A stretch of DNA of 64,000 nt from an uncultured Pelagibacteraceae bacterium (GTDB lineage Bacteria > Pseudomonadota > Alphaproteobacteria > Pelagibacterales > Pelagibacteraceae). Location of the stretch: positions 1 to 64,000 of the forward strand of contig CACAZG010000002.1 of the NCBI GenBank assembly GCA_902536975.1. Direction: 5' to 3'. How positions within the stretch are numbered: position 1 is the first letter of the stretch; each line of letters opens with the position of its first letter. The notes under the pieces were generated by a model. It was not told where the DNA came from and searched no databases. It saw nothing but the letters and a program-made list of their open reading frames with translations. Position numbers and translations under genes: made by a program. Positions 54,710 through 63,767 of this stretch are shown here, piece after piece.

Positions 54710-55856
54710 CGCCCCAGATTAGGAAATTTATTGAAGAAATAAATCTAGCAAATATATTTTGTCTTTTTACATTTTCAAAAGCTAATAAATCATATTCTCC
54801 AATTTGTTCATCTTTATAAGTAATTTTAACTTTACCAATTTTGTCATTTTTTAATATTGGAGCTTTTAATGGCCCTTGATAATCAATCGAAACTTTTAGA
54901 TATTTTTTTTTTGCTTTTGGAATAGTTTTATAAACGTCTTCATTAATAAAAGATTTAACTGTTTTTTGAGTTCCTTGCCAAACTTCAAGCTCGTCAAATA
55001 TTTCGTCTTTCTTAGCAATATTAATCGTATCAAAATTAGTTATTCCATATGTTAATAATTTTAATGACTCTTTTGATCTTGAATTTTTTGATTTAAAACC
55101 ACTTCCTACTGCAATTATTCTTCTCTCATTTCTTTTAATTGTCGAGGCCAATGAATACTTTTCATATGCAAGATATCCTGTTTTTATTCCGTCAACACCA
55201 ATATTTTTATAAAGTAAAGGATTACGGTTACCTTGTTTTATTGGATCTCCACCAGTTCTGTCCCATGTAAATTCAGTTTCCTTATAATATTCATAGTAGT
55301 TTGGATAATTTTTTATTAAGTAATTGGACATAATTAATATATCTCTAACTGTTGATAAATTGTCTGGAGCATTTATTCCTGATGAGTTTGAAAAATTAGT
55401 ATTTTCCATACCAATTTCTCTTGCTTTTTCAGTCATCATAATAGCAAATTCTTCTTCTGTCCCTGCAATGCCCTCTGCGAGTGCAATACAAGCATCATTT
55501 CCTGATGAAACAATTATACCTCTTAGTAAATTTTCAACAGTTATTTCATCTCCAACCATAATAAACATTGATGAATATCCTGCTTGAGATAATCTCCAAG
55601 CATTTTCTGATACTAAAAATTTATCATCTAAAGATAATTCACCACTTTTGAGCAAATCAAAGGCTATAATTGAAGTCATGATTTTTGTCATAGAAGCAGG
55701 AAAAATTTGCCTATCTGCATCTTTTTCGAACAATATTTTTCCTGATAAGTAATCTTGTACAATTGCAGTTCTAGCATTTACATCAAAGTTTGCTAAAACT
55801 GGTTTGGTCAAATATGATAGAGATATTAAAAGACATAATAAATTTTTTATTTTCAT
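54702..55856 (-). CDS. dacC: D-alanyl-D-alanine carboxypeptidase (PBP5/6-like)
   Basis: Trims terminal D-Ala from peptidoglycan peptides in the periplasm. 384 aa with signal peptide LLCLLISLSYLTKPVLA. Active-site motifs are PASMTKIM (Ser55, Lys58), SSGNDAC (SxN) and GIKTGYL (KTG). The C-terminal beta domain follows. The exact paralogue letter (dacA/C/D) is not determinable from sequence alone. It overlaps the RlpA-like gene by 4 bp. Confidence 0.92.
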   Translation of the reverse strand: MKIKNLLCLLISLSYLTKPVLANFDVNARTAIVQDYLSGKILFEKDADRQIFPASMTKIMTSIIAFDLLKSGELSLDDKFLVSENAWRLSQAGYSSMFIMVGDEITVENLLRGIIVSSGNDACIALAEGIAGTEEEFAIMMTEKAREIGMENTNFSNSSGINAPDNLSTVRDILIMSNYLIKNYPNYYEYYKETEFTWDRTGGDPIKQGNRNPLLYKNIGVDGIKTGYLAYEKYSLASTIKRNERRIIAVGSGFKSKNSRSKESLKLLTYGITNFDTINIAKKDEIFDELEVWQGTQKTVKSFINEDVYKTIPKAKKKYLKVSIDYQGPLKAPILKNDKIGKVKITYKDEQIGEYDLLAFENVKRQNIFARFISSINFLIWGDV

Positions 55857-56677
55857 AGCTTAATTATTTCAATACTATCAAAATTAAGGTTTTCGATATT
55901 ATGAAATCCTTTCTTTAATTTTTCAAAATCTTTATATGGTCCTTTATAAACTCTAAAATTATTTTGTGACAACTTTTTGATTAAAATATTTTTAATTTTA
56001 TACTCCTCAAATAACCTATTTTTTAACATAATAGCAGAATCTTCAAAATAAAAATCTGCAAATTTAATTATGTAATTGAAATTTGTTACAAAATTTTCAA
56101 TTTTAGATTCTTTTTTTTCAGTTTCCAAACTTATACTCTGAACCATTATATCGTCGACTGGAGCTTTATTGGCTACTTCTTTTTCTTCATCAAATGTTTT
56201 TACATCATTTGCAACATACAATTTATTAGAATTGATAGTTTCAATGTGCACATAAGGTTCGCTAGAATTTATTGATAATTCACTTGCAATTCTATTTGTA
56301 ATTACTGAATTATAATAAATAGGTAAAGTAGTTTTGTTTTTGACAACAGTTAATAAGGACTTTCCATTAATTATATTTGTTATTCTAACCGGGGTTCCAT
56401 TAGGTAAATTAGGACTTAATATATTAATTGATGTATCATCTAATTTATAGGCTAATGAATTACTTGAATCTTCACTATATATTAAAGCAAAACCTTTGTT
56501 AGAATAAACAATATTAACTAATTCTTCTTTTTCAATTTTTTTTATTTCTTTAATTTCTTTTTTTTGAACTATAGATTTTGTCTCTTCAGGCTTGTTCTTA
56601 ATATTAATATTTGAAGAATGATGTTCACAAGCAAATAAAGATATAAATATAAGATATAAAATATATTTAAATTGCAT
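55853..56677 (-). CDS. RlpA-like lipoprotein with SPOR domain, degenerate barrel
   Basis: 274 aa. Signal peptide with lipobox ILYLIFISLFAC, a Lys/Glu-rich linker, then a double-psi-barrel-like region (LPNGTPVRITNIINGKSLLTVVKNKTTLPIYYNSVITNRIASELSI) and a C-terminal SPOR domain from about residue 205 (YIIKFADFYFEDSAIMLKNRLFEEY). The barrel lacks the catalytic His and Asp of transglycosylating RlpA (ASWYG, NDRGP), so it may only bind denuded glycan. It lies between mltB and dac, the normal rlpA site. Confidence 0.78.
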   Translation of the reverse strand: MQFKYILYLIFISLFACEHHSSNINIKNKPEETKSIVQKKEIKEIKKIEKEELVNIVYSNKGFALIYSEDSSNSLAYKLDDTSINILSPNLPNGTPVRITNIINGKSLLTVVKNKTTLPIYYNSVITNRIASELSINSSEPYVHIETINSNKLYVANDVKTFDEEKEVANKAPVDDIMVQSISLETEKKESKIENFVTNFNYIIKFADFYFEDSAIMLKNRLFEEYKIKNILIKKLSQNNFRVYKGPYKDFEKLKKGFHNIENLNFDSIEIIKL

Positions 56678-57665
56678 TTTTAAACTTACTTTTCAATGTA
56701 CAAACAGCTAATGCAAATCTTAAGGATCTATTCCATTTTAAAATTAATTCGTAATTATCAAAAACTACATAAGCTGGGGTTAATTTTTTTGCATCTGGAA
56801 TAATATCATAATCAGGAGTTACTAGTGCTGCATTTAAATTATCAAGATCATTAAGTATTTCGTTATTTTTAATATACCTTTTTAAATAGGATATTTTATT
56901 TTTATGTTTAATTTTTTTTGCAGATGTATTTAAATATTTGTGGGGTGTTTCATTTATAAGCTCAACTTTGTAAAAACATGGTGTATTATTATTCCACCCT
57001 ATTTTATTTAAGTAATTAGCAGCAGATGCAAATGAATCTTCAATATTTTTTAAGTTTATAGTTTTATCTTTATTATAATCAATGGCATAATTTTTAATAG
57101 TGGAAGGCATAAATTGGAAATTGCCAAATGCTCCTGCCCACGATCCTAAATAATTATTTGGATTTATAATTTCATTATCAAACAGTATTAAAAGAGTTAT
57201 GAGCTCTGAGGTAAAAAATTCGCTTCTTCTTTGGTCATAACTTAGAGTTGCCAGAGATGAAACAATATCCATTTTTCCTAAATAGTTGCCAAAATTTGTC
57301 TCAATACCCATAAGAGACAAAAGCAGGTTCTTATCAACAGAAAATTCTTTAGTAATTTTATCAATTATTTTTTTATTTTTGCTGTAGATTTTTATTCCAG
57401 TTTTTACTCTTTTAATGTTAGCTCTTTTAGACACGTATGTTTTAGTATCCTCATAAAATTCTGGCTGGTATCTGTCAAATTTAATAACATCTTTTAAAAA
57501 AATAGATTTACCAACAGTATTTTCAATTGTTTTTAAACTTACACCCCTCTCTAAAGCAATTGATTGAAATTTTTTCTTCCACGCTTCAAATTCAGCATCA
57601 GAAGCATAAGCTTTAAAATTTATAATAATACAAAGAAAAAAAATATAAATTTTAATTTTTTTCAT
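56667..57665 (-). CDS. mltB: Lytic murein transglycosylase, MltB family
   Basis: 332 aa, signal peptide KIYIFFLCIIINFKAYA. LLSLMGIETNFGNYLGKMDIVSSLATLSYDQRRSEFF carries the catalytic Glu; SWAGAFGNFQFMPSTIKNYAID is the second MltB motif. The C-terminal peptidoglycan-binding domain found in many relatives is absent. Adjacent dac and RlpA-like genes form a wall-remodelling group. Overlaps the RarD gene by 14 bp and RlpA by 11 bp. Confidence 0.93.
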   Translation of the reverse strand: MKKIKIYIFFLCIIINFKAYASDAEFEAWKKKFQSIALERGVSLKTIENTVGKSIFLKDVIKFDRYQPEFYEDTKTYVSKRANIKRVKTGIKIYSKNKKIIDKITKEFSVDKNLLLSLMGIETNFGNYLGKMDIVSSLATLSYDQRRSEFFTSELITLLILFDNEIINPNNYLGSWAGAFGNFQFMPSTIKNYAIDYNKDKTINLKNIEDSFASAANYLNKIGWNNNTPCFYKVELINETPHKYLNTSAKKIKHKNKISYLKRYIKNNEILNDLDNLNAALVTPDYDIIPDAKKLTPAYVVFDNYELILKWNRSLRFALAVCTLKSKFKNAI

Positions 57666-58533
57666 AAATATCTTTCAAATATATAAATACAGCAATCCAT
57701 ATTAAAATAAAACTAACTAACTGATTTATATTAAACTGCTCATTATAAATAAAAAAACCAAGTAAAAATTGAAAAGTTGGAGTGATATAAAAGATCATTC
57801 CAGCAGGTCCTAGTCCCGCTAGCTCAACGCCACGCACATATAAAAAGAGTGGAATCACAGTCATTGGCCCTGCCAACATAAGCAACAGCATTATTGAAGG
57901 TTCTGATAAGCTAAAGTCATTATAATTATTTATAGTTATAAAATAGAATGCCACTAAAACGAATGGGAGTATATAGAGGCTTTCTATAAAAAGCCCCACA
58001 TCTGTTTCAACATTAATTTTTTTTCTTAATAAATTGTAAAAACTCCAACTCAATGCAACAATTAATCCTACCCATGGAATTGAATTAAAATCTAATATCA
58101 GTAAATAACTAACTGAAGTAATTACTAAAAGTATTGAAATCTTTCCTTTTTTTGTGATCGGTTCTTTAAAAAAAAAATTACCTAAAAAAACACTTATGAT
58201 TGGCATTATAAAATAGCCAAAACTGGCATCTATTATTTTATCTACACTAACAGCATAAATCCAAACACCCCAATTAACAAAAATTAAAAAACCAGAGATA
58301 AAAAGAATAAATAATTTTTTTTTATCTATAAGAATTTTTTTAAAAATACTCCACTTAGAAAATAAAAAAGTAGTAATTAATAATATAAATGCTGTCCAAA
58401 CACTTCTATGAATTAATACTTCCACATGTCCTGCAAAAGAAATATATTTGAAATATATAACACCAAAAAAACCCCACCAAAAAGAACCAAATGATGTAAG
58501 CAGAACTCCTTTATTAAATTTTTTTTTGTTCAT
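57652..58533 (-). CDS. rarD: EamA-family transporter, RarD type
   Basis: 293 aa with about ten helices. GVLLTSFGSFWWGFFGVIYFKYISFAGHVEVLIHRSVWTAFIL, NWGVWIYAVSVDKIIDASFGYFIMPIISVFLGNFFFKEPITKKG and VELAGLGPAGMIFYITPTFQFLLGFFIYNE match RarD. Substrate unknown; the group is distinct from the EamA gene at 32133. The 84 bp before tRNA-Ser may hold its promoter. Confidence 0.9.
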   Translation of the reverse strand: MNKKKFNKGVLLTSFGSFWWGFFGVIYFKYISFAGHVEVLIHRSVWTAFILLITTFLFSKWSIFKKILIDKKKLFILFISGFLIFVNWGVWIYAVSVDKIIDASFGYFIMPIISVFLGNFFFKEPITKKGKISILLVITSVSYLLILDFNSIPWVGLIVALSWSFYNLLRKKINVETDVGLFIESLYILPFVLVAFYFITINNYNDFSLSEPSIMLLLMLAGPMTVIPLFLYVRGVELAGLGPAGMIFYITPTFQFLLGFFIYNEQFNINQLVSFILIWIAVFIYLKDIYEKN

Positions 58534-58617
58534 TTTTAATTAATTGAATAGTTTAAGTAACTACTTAAGTCATTTTATTCTTGAAATATATATTAATAAT
58601 AATAAAACCTTGCTCAC

Positions 58618-58707
58618 GGAGAGATGGCTGAGCGGTTGAAAGCACCGGTCTTGAAAACCGGCAAAGGGGCAACTCTTTCCTGGGTTCGAATCCCAGTCTC
58701 TCCGCCA
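58618..58707 (+). tRNA. tRNA-Ser (anticodon TGA)
   Basis: Acceptor stem GGAGAGA/TCTCTCC, G discriminator, encoded CCA. Anticodon stem CCGGT/ACCGG with loop CTTGAAA gives TGA. Long variable arm and T arm GGGTTCGAATCCC. Its CCA is 1 nt from the stop of the convergent sdhE gene. Confidence 0.97.
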
Positions 58708-58708
58708 T

Positions 58709-58954
58709 CTATTTAAAATCAATTAATAGTTTTAAGATTTTTTTATTTTCAAAGCTTATTTCATTTTTTGAAATTTTAGAAATATCTTCGTCATTCATGT
58801 TAACCAATAAATCTAAATCTTTTAAATCATCTATTGATAATGTATCAATAACTGATTTAACAAAACTACTTACAAAAATATCCATTTCTTTTGTACCTCT
58901 ATATTGAGATCTATAAATAATTTTATTAATTAAATTTTGTTTATTTGAATTCAT
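58709..58954 (-). CDS. sdhE: FAD assembly factor SdhE
   Basis: 81 aa. INKIIYRSQYRGTKEMDIFVSSFV carries the RSxYRGxKE motif needed for covalent flavinylation of succinate dehydrogenase. Position beside recG is conserved in alphaproteobacteria. It is divergent from recG with 26 bp between the starts. Confidence 0.92.
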   Translation of the reverse strand: MNSNKQNLINKIIYRSQYRGTKEMDIFVSSFVKSVIDTLSIDDLKDLDLLVNMNDEDISKISKNEISFENKKILKLLIDFK

Positions 58955-58980
58955 TGCTTATAAACATATATATATATTTA

Positions 58981-61023
58981 ATGAGCAATTTTGAATATTT
59001 ATTGTCACCCATCGATAAAATAAAAGGTGTTGGTAAAAAAACATTAAGATCATTTAATAAAAAAAAAATATTTACAATTTTTGATCTATTGTGGCATTTA
59101 CCAGTATCAAAAATTGAAACTGCTGAGGATACAGAGATTGAAGATTTACAAATAGGTAAGAATTACAACATTAAAGTAAAACCCATTAAATATAATTTTC
59201 CACGGATAAGAAATTTACCTAATAAAGTTATATGTGAAAAAAATGGTGTAAAAATAGATTGTATTTTTTTTAATAGTTATGAAGGATACATAAGAAAACT
59301 ACTGCCTTTAAATGAAGAAATCATAATTAATGGTAAAGCAAATAATTTTAGAAATAAATTCCAATTTGTTAACCCAAGACTAGTAAAACCAAACAGCTCA
59401 GTATTAATAGAGGATGAAAATAAATATAGTCTGACAGAAGGTTTAACATTGACTAAATATAATCAAATAATAAATAGTGTTTTTCAAAATTTGCCTGATT
59501 TAGATGAGTGGTTGCCAAAGGAAATATCTAATTTGTTTGATAATGTATCATGGAAAGAGTGTGTTGTTAAAATTCACAAGGAAGAAATCACAAAAATTAA
59601 AGATACAAAATATTTCAGAAGACTTGTATTTGATGAAATTTTTGCAAATTTTTTACTTTCTTCAAATATAAGAAGTAAAATTAAAAAAATAAAAAAAAAA
59701 AATAAAACTTTAGACTCCAAATACCAGGATAAAATAATCAATAATTTAAAATTCAAACTTACTGATGATCAAATATTTGCGTTAAAAAATATAAATAAAG
59801 ATATGGAGTCCAAACAAAAAATGTTTAGATTGTTACAAGGGGATGTGGGATCAGGAAAAACAATAGTCGCCGTAATATCAGCTTTAAATTCCATAAGAGC
59901 TGGCTATCAAGTTGCAATAATGGCTCCAACTGAAATATTAGCTATTCAACATTATAAATTTATATTAGAAAATTTTAATGATTATTGTAATCCTGAAATA
60001 TTAACTGGAAAAACAGAGTATAAAAAAAGAAAAAAAGTTTTAAACGATCTTTCAAATAATAAGATTGATATTTTAATTGGTACACATTCTCTATTCCAAG
60101 AAAAAATTACTTATTTTAATTTAGGATTAATAATTATAGATGAGCAGCATAAATTTGGAGTTAACCAAAGAAAAAAGCTTTCAGATAAAGGAGGTAAAGA
60201 TTGCGATGTACTAGTAATGTCAGCAACACCTATACCGAGAACAATGATGATGACAATTTATGGAGATATGGACATTTCTTTAATTAAATCTAAACCAAAA
60301 AATCGACAGCCAATAAAAACATACAGTAAATACGAAGCAAAAATTGATGAAGTTATTAAATTTATTAAAAGCGAAATATCAAAAGAAAATCAAGTATTCT
60401 GGGTTTGTCCTTTGATAAAAGAGTCAAAAAAAATGGATCATCAATCTGCTACAGAAAAATATAAATATCTAAGTAAAATTTTTAAAGATAGAGTCGATAT
60501 AATTCATGGTGGTATGGGAAAAGAAGAAAAAGACAGTGTATTGAATAAGTTTAATGATAGAAATATAGATATATTAGTTTCAACTACTGTAATAGAAGTT
60601 GGAATTGATTTTCCCAATGCAAATGTAATTGTCATTGAAAATTCAAATAAATATGGATTATCCCAACTACATCAACTAAGAGGTCGTGTGGGGAGAGGCA
60701 ACAAAGAGTCAACTTGTATATTGATGTTCAAGACAGGACTAAGTGAAAACGCTCGAAAAAGAATTACAATACTAAAAAACTCTAATGATGGTTTTAAAAT
60801 TGCTGAGGAAGATTTAAAAATAAGAGGATATGGTGATATTTTAGGATTTAAACAGAGCGGTTTAAAAAAATATAACTTAGCAGATCCTATTCAGCACGAA
60901 GATCTATTCAAAGTTGCTGAAAGAGAAATTAAAAAAATTGAAAAAAACAATATCAAAATAAAAAATTATAATAAGCTTATTAAGTTGTATGATAAAGTGT
61001 CTGTAATTAATGACACTATTTAG
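58981..61023 (+). CDS. recG: ATP-dependent DNA helicase RecG
   Basis: Branched-DNA helicase for fork reversal and repair. From ATG 58981 (MSNFEYLLSPIDKIKGVG) it is 680 aa: an N-terminal wedge/OB region, Walker A LLQGDVGSGKTIVA, DEQHKFGV, SATPIPRTMMMTIYGDMD, and the C-terminal QLRGRVGRGNKEST and IRGYGDILGFKQSGL. The track's start at 58945 adds 12 hydrophobic residues and overlaps sdhE, so it is less likely. It overlaps the DUF502 gene by 8 bp. Confidence 0.95.
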   Translation: MSNFEYLLSPIDKIKGVGKKTLRSFNKKKIFTIFDLLWHLPVSKIETAEDTEIEDLQIGKNYNIKVKPIKYNFPRIRNLPNKVICEKNGVKIDCIFFNSYEGYIRKLLPLNEEIIINGKANNFRNKFQFVNPRLVKPNSSVLIEDENKYSLTEGLTLTKYNQIINSVFQNLPDLDEWLPKEISNLFDNVSWKECVVKIHKEEITKIKDTKYFRRLVFDEIFANFLLSSNIRSKIKKIKKKNKTLDSKYQDKIINNLKFKLTDDQIFALKNINKDMESKQKMFRLLQGDVGSGKTIVAVISALNSIRAGYQVAIMAPTEILAIQHYKFILENFNDYCNPEILTGKTEYKKRKKVLNDLSNNKIDILIGTHSLFQEKITYFNLGLIIIDEQHKFGVNQRKKLSDKGGKDCDVLVMSATPIPRTMMMTIYGDMDISLIKSKPKNRQPIKTYSKYEAKIDEVIKFIKSEISKENQVFWVCPLIKESKKMDHQSATEKYKYLSKIFKDRVDIIHGGMGKEEKDSVLNKFNDRNIDILVSTTVIEVGIDFPNANVIVIENSNKYGLSQLHQLRGRVGRGNKESTCILMFKTGLSENARKRITILKNSNDGFKIAEEDLKIRGYGDILGFKQSGLKKYNLADPIQHEDLFKVAEREIKKIEKNNIKIKNYNKLIKLYDKVSVINDTI

Positions 61024-61639
61024 TTTTGGTGTCCGAAGTCCCGGCTGAAACTATGAATTTTGAAGCTTCTTCAAAGGTCATATCTAAATAAACAATTTCA
61101 CTTTTTGGAAACATCAATAAAAAACCGCTCGTTGGATTAGGAGTAGTTGGAACAAAAACATTAACTAAATCTGTATTTGTTTTTTTTGATATTTCACCTT
61201 TATTTTCTTTAGTAGCAAATCCAACTGCCCATGTTCCTTTTCTAGGATATTGTATTAAGACAACACTTTTCTTAGAACCTTTCTTTGGTGCGAAAGTTTC
61301 TGTCATTTGTCCAATTGCTGAATAAATAGTTCTTAAAATTGGTATTTTTTTTAGCAAATCATTAAACAACTGCAAAAATTTTTTACCAATAAATGATAAT
61401 GATAGACCTCCCACAAAAGTAATAAAAATTACAGAAAGTAGAATTTCTAAACCAGGTATTGCAAATGGCAGATAACTATTGGGATTTATCCCTGGAGGAA
61501 TTAATTTTGATGAAATTGAGATAAAAAATGTAGTTAAGTATAGAGTAATGCCAATTGGAACTAAAACTACAATTCCTGTAATAAAATAGTTTCTTAATCT
61601 TGCAATAAATGAGATTCTTTTTCTTCTAAATTTAGACAT
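61016..61639 (-). CDS. DUF502 family membrane protein
   Basis: 207 aa with two membrane segments (FITGIVVLVPIGITLYLTTFFI and LEILLSVIFITFVGGLSLSFI). KKIPILRTIYSAIGQMTETFAPK, VVLIQYPRKGTWAVGFATKE and VFVPTTPNPTSGFLLMFPKSEIVYLDMTFEEASKFIVSAG are the DUF502 motifs. Function unknown. ATG 61639 is preferred to TTG 61648. recG-DUF502 adjacency is common in alphaproteobacteria. Confidence 0.9.
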   Translation of the reverse strand: MSKFRRKRISFIARLRNYFITGIVVLVPIGITLYLTTFFISISSKLIPPGINPNSYLPFAIPGLEILLSVIFITFVGGLSLSFIGKKFLQLFNDLLKKIPILRTIYSAIGQMTETFAPKKGSKKSVVLIQYPRKGTWAVGFATKENKGEISKKTNTDLVNVFVPTTPNPTSGFLLMFPKSEIVYLDMTFEEASKFIVSAGTSDTKTK

Positions 61640-61686
61640 TTCTAACAATTGATTAATAATTACATGTAATATAAATATTGTTAAAA

Positions 61687-62508
61687 GTGAATAGAAGAAA
61701 TTTTATATATTTGATGGGTTGTGGCTGCATTTCTGCTGGTTTACACGCCTGCACAAGTGCTCCAATCACCGATAGAAGACAATTGAAATTAATTCCAGAA
61801 TCGAAGTTAAATGCACAAGCAGCTCAATTGTATGAACAAGTTAAACTAAAAGCTAAATTAAGTGACGATAAAGAAAGTTTAGATAAAATAGTATCAATTG
61901 GCTCAAAAATAGAAACTTCAATATCAGAGTATTTTTATAAAAATAATATGGATGATCCAACTAAAAATTTTTCTTGGGAATATATTTTAATTGACAATAA
62001 AAAAGTTAAAAATGCTTGGTGCATGCCTGGAGGAAAAATTGCAGTATACACAGGGATGTTAGATATAACAAAAAATGACGATGGACTAGCTGCCGTTATG
62101 GGTCATGAAATAGCTCATGCTGTTGCAAAACATTCAGTAGAAAGAGCAAGTAGAACAGTGTTATTAAATACAACAACAGGTATAATAGATATTGCTACTG
62201 GGGGAAAGTTGTCTCAAGTTAATAGAACTACGGGAATGAATACGGTTGGATTATTATCTCAGATAGGAATTATGAACCCCTTTACTAGAAAACAAGAAAG
62301 TGAAGCTGATTATTTGGGATTAATTTTTTCATCATTATCTGGATATGATATAAGAGAAACTACTCAAATTTGGGAGAGAATGAAAGAAGCTAACAAAGGA
62401 AAAGAGCCGCCTGAATTCATGAGCACCCATCCCTCTAATGATAGAAGAATTGAACAAATAAATAATTGGATGAATGAAATTATTTTAAAATATCCGCCGA
62501 TAGCCTAA
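61687..62508 (+). CDS. M48-family metalloprotease, putative Tat lipoprotein
   Basis: 273 aa from GTG 61687, or 276 aa from TTG 61678. The start NRRNFIYLMGCGCISAGLHAC has a twin-arginine-like RRNF followed by a hydrophobic stretch and a lipobox-like LHAC. The catalytic motif is MGHEIAHAVAKHSVERAS with the third ligand in KQESEADYLG. This is the Oma1/LoiP-type periplasmic protease family involved in outer-membrane quality control. It is divergent from the DUF502 gene. Confidence 0.9.
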   Translation: MNRRNFIYLMGCGCISAGLHACTSAPITDRRQLKLIPESKLNAQAAQLYEQVKLKAKLSDDKESLDKIVSIGSKIETSISEYFYKNNMDDPTKNFSWEYILIDNKKVKNAWCMPGGKIAVYTGMLDITKNDDGLAAVMGHEIAHAVAKHSVERASRTVLLNTTTGIIDIATGGKLSQVNRTTGMNTVGLLSQIGIMNPFTRKQESEADYLGLIFSSLSGYDIRETTQIWERMKEANKGKEPPEFMSTHPSNDRRIEQINNWMNEIILKYPPIA

Positions 62509-62512
62509 ATAA

Positions 62513-62588
<76 letters not shown>

Positions 62589-62638
62589 CCAAACAAAAAT
62601 CTTATATTGATTTTTTAATATTTGGCAATGGTTAAAAT

Positions 62639-63757
62639 TTACAAAATATTTATATACTTATCGTGAAATTGATCAAAAGTTCCCATTTTGATATTTTTTC
62701 TGATTTCAAACATTAGTTCTTGATAAAAGTTTATATTATTTAAAGTTAAAAGCATTGAAGAGAGCATTTCATCCGTTTTATGCAAGTGATTCAAGTAATT
62801 CTTTGAATATTTATTCAAATCAAATTTTGTCATGTTTGCGTCTAAAGGTGTATTGTCATTTTTGTATTGAGAATTTCTAATTTGAATTCTGCCGTTCCAA
62901 GTAAAAGCTAAACCTGTTCTTCCTGATCTAGTTGGTAAAACACAATCAAACATATCAATTCCTCTTTTAACAGCACCTAGTATGTCCGATGGAGTTCCAA
63001 CGCCCATTAAATATCTTGGTTTATCCAATGGTAAATAATTCTTAATATCATCTAATACATTAAACATCTCTTTTTGAGTTTCACCAACAGCCAATCCACC
63101 AATTGCATATCCATCAAAATTTATTTCAATTAATTTTTTTAAAGATTCAATTCTAAGATCTTTGAATAAGCCTCCCTGAACTATTCCAAATAGTGCTTTA
63201 AGTGGATTATTTCCAAATTCTTTTTTAGATCTAATTGCCCATAGAGTTGATAGTTCCATTGAATCTTTAATTTTATTATAATCTTTTGTATTTTTTGGAC
63301 ACTCATCCATGACCATAACAATATCTGAATTTAGTTTTTTTTGAATTTTAATACTTTCCTCAGGACCCAATATAAATGTTTTACCATCAATATGTGATTG
63401 AAAAATTGCACCTTTGTCTTTATCAATTTTGTTAAATTTAGATAACGACATCACTTGATAACCACCAGAGTCTGTTAAAATTGGGAGTTTACAATTCATA
63501 AATTCATGAAGACCTCCGACAGACTCAATTCTTTTGGTACCTGGTCTTATCATTAAATGATAAGTGTTTGAAAGAATTATTTCACTCCCGGTTTTAATAA
63601 TATCATCAATAAAAACTCCTTTAACTGTAGCTTGGGTTCCTACGGGCATAAAGGCAGGAGTATTTATATTTCCACGATGAGTTTCTATTAATCCTACACG
63701 ATAATTTTTATTTTGATATTTTGTGCTAAAAGAAAAATTCTTTTTTATATCTTCCAT
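62639..63757 (-). CDS. tgt: tRNA-guanine transglycosylase lacking the zinc cysteines
   Basis: Exchanges G34 for preQ1 in queuosine tRNAs. 372 aa. GTQATVKGV, ILSNTYHLMIRPG, LTDSGGYQVMSLSK (first Asp), FGIVQGGLF, GYAIGGLAVGE, YLMGVGTPSDIL and MFDCVLPTRSGRTG (nucleophile Asp) are all present. The segment normally PDCDCYTCRNYS reads ANMTKFDLNKYS here, so the three zinc cysteines are Met, Lys and Leu. The gene is 10 bp from the PPIase gene on the same strand. Confidence 0.93.
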   Translation of the reverse strand: MEDIKKNFSFSTKYQNKNYRVGLIETHRGNINTPAFMPVGTQATVKGVFIDDIIKTGSEIILSNTYHLMIRPGTKRIESVGGLHEFMNCKLPILTDSGGYQVMSLSKFNKIDKDKGAIFQSHIDGKTFILGPEESIKIQKKLNSDIVMVMDECPKNTKDYNKIKDSMELSTLWAIRSKKEFGNNPLKALFGIVQGGLFKDLRIESLKKLIEINFDGYAIGGLAVGETQKEMFNVLDDIKNYLPLDKPRYLMGVGTPSDILGAVKRGIDMFDCVLPTRSGRTGLAFTWNGRIQIRNSQYKNDNTPLDANMTKFDLNKYSKNYLNHLHKTDEMLSSMLLTLNNINFYQELMFEIRKNIKMGTFDQFHDKYINIL

Positions 63758-63767
63758 TCATCCATTA

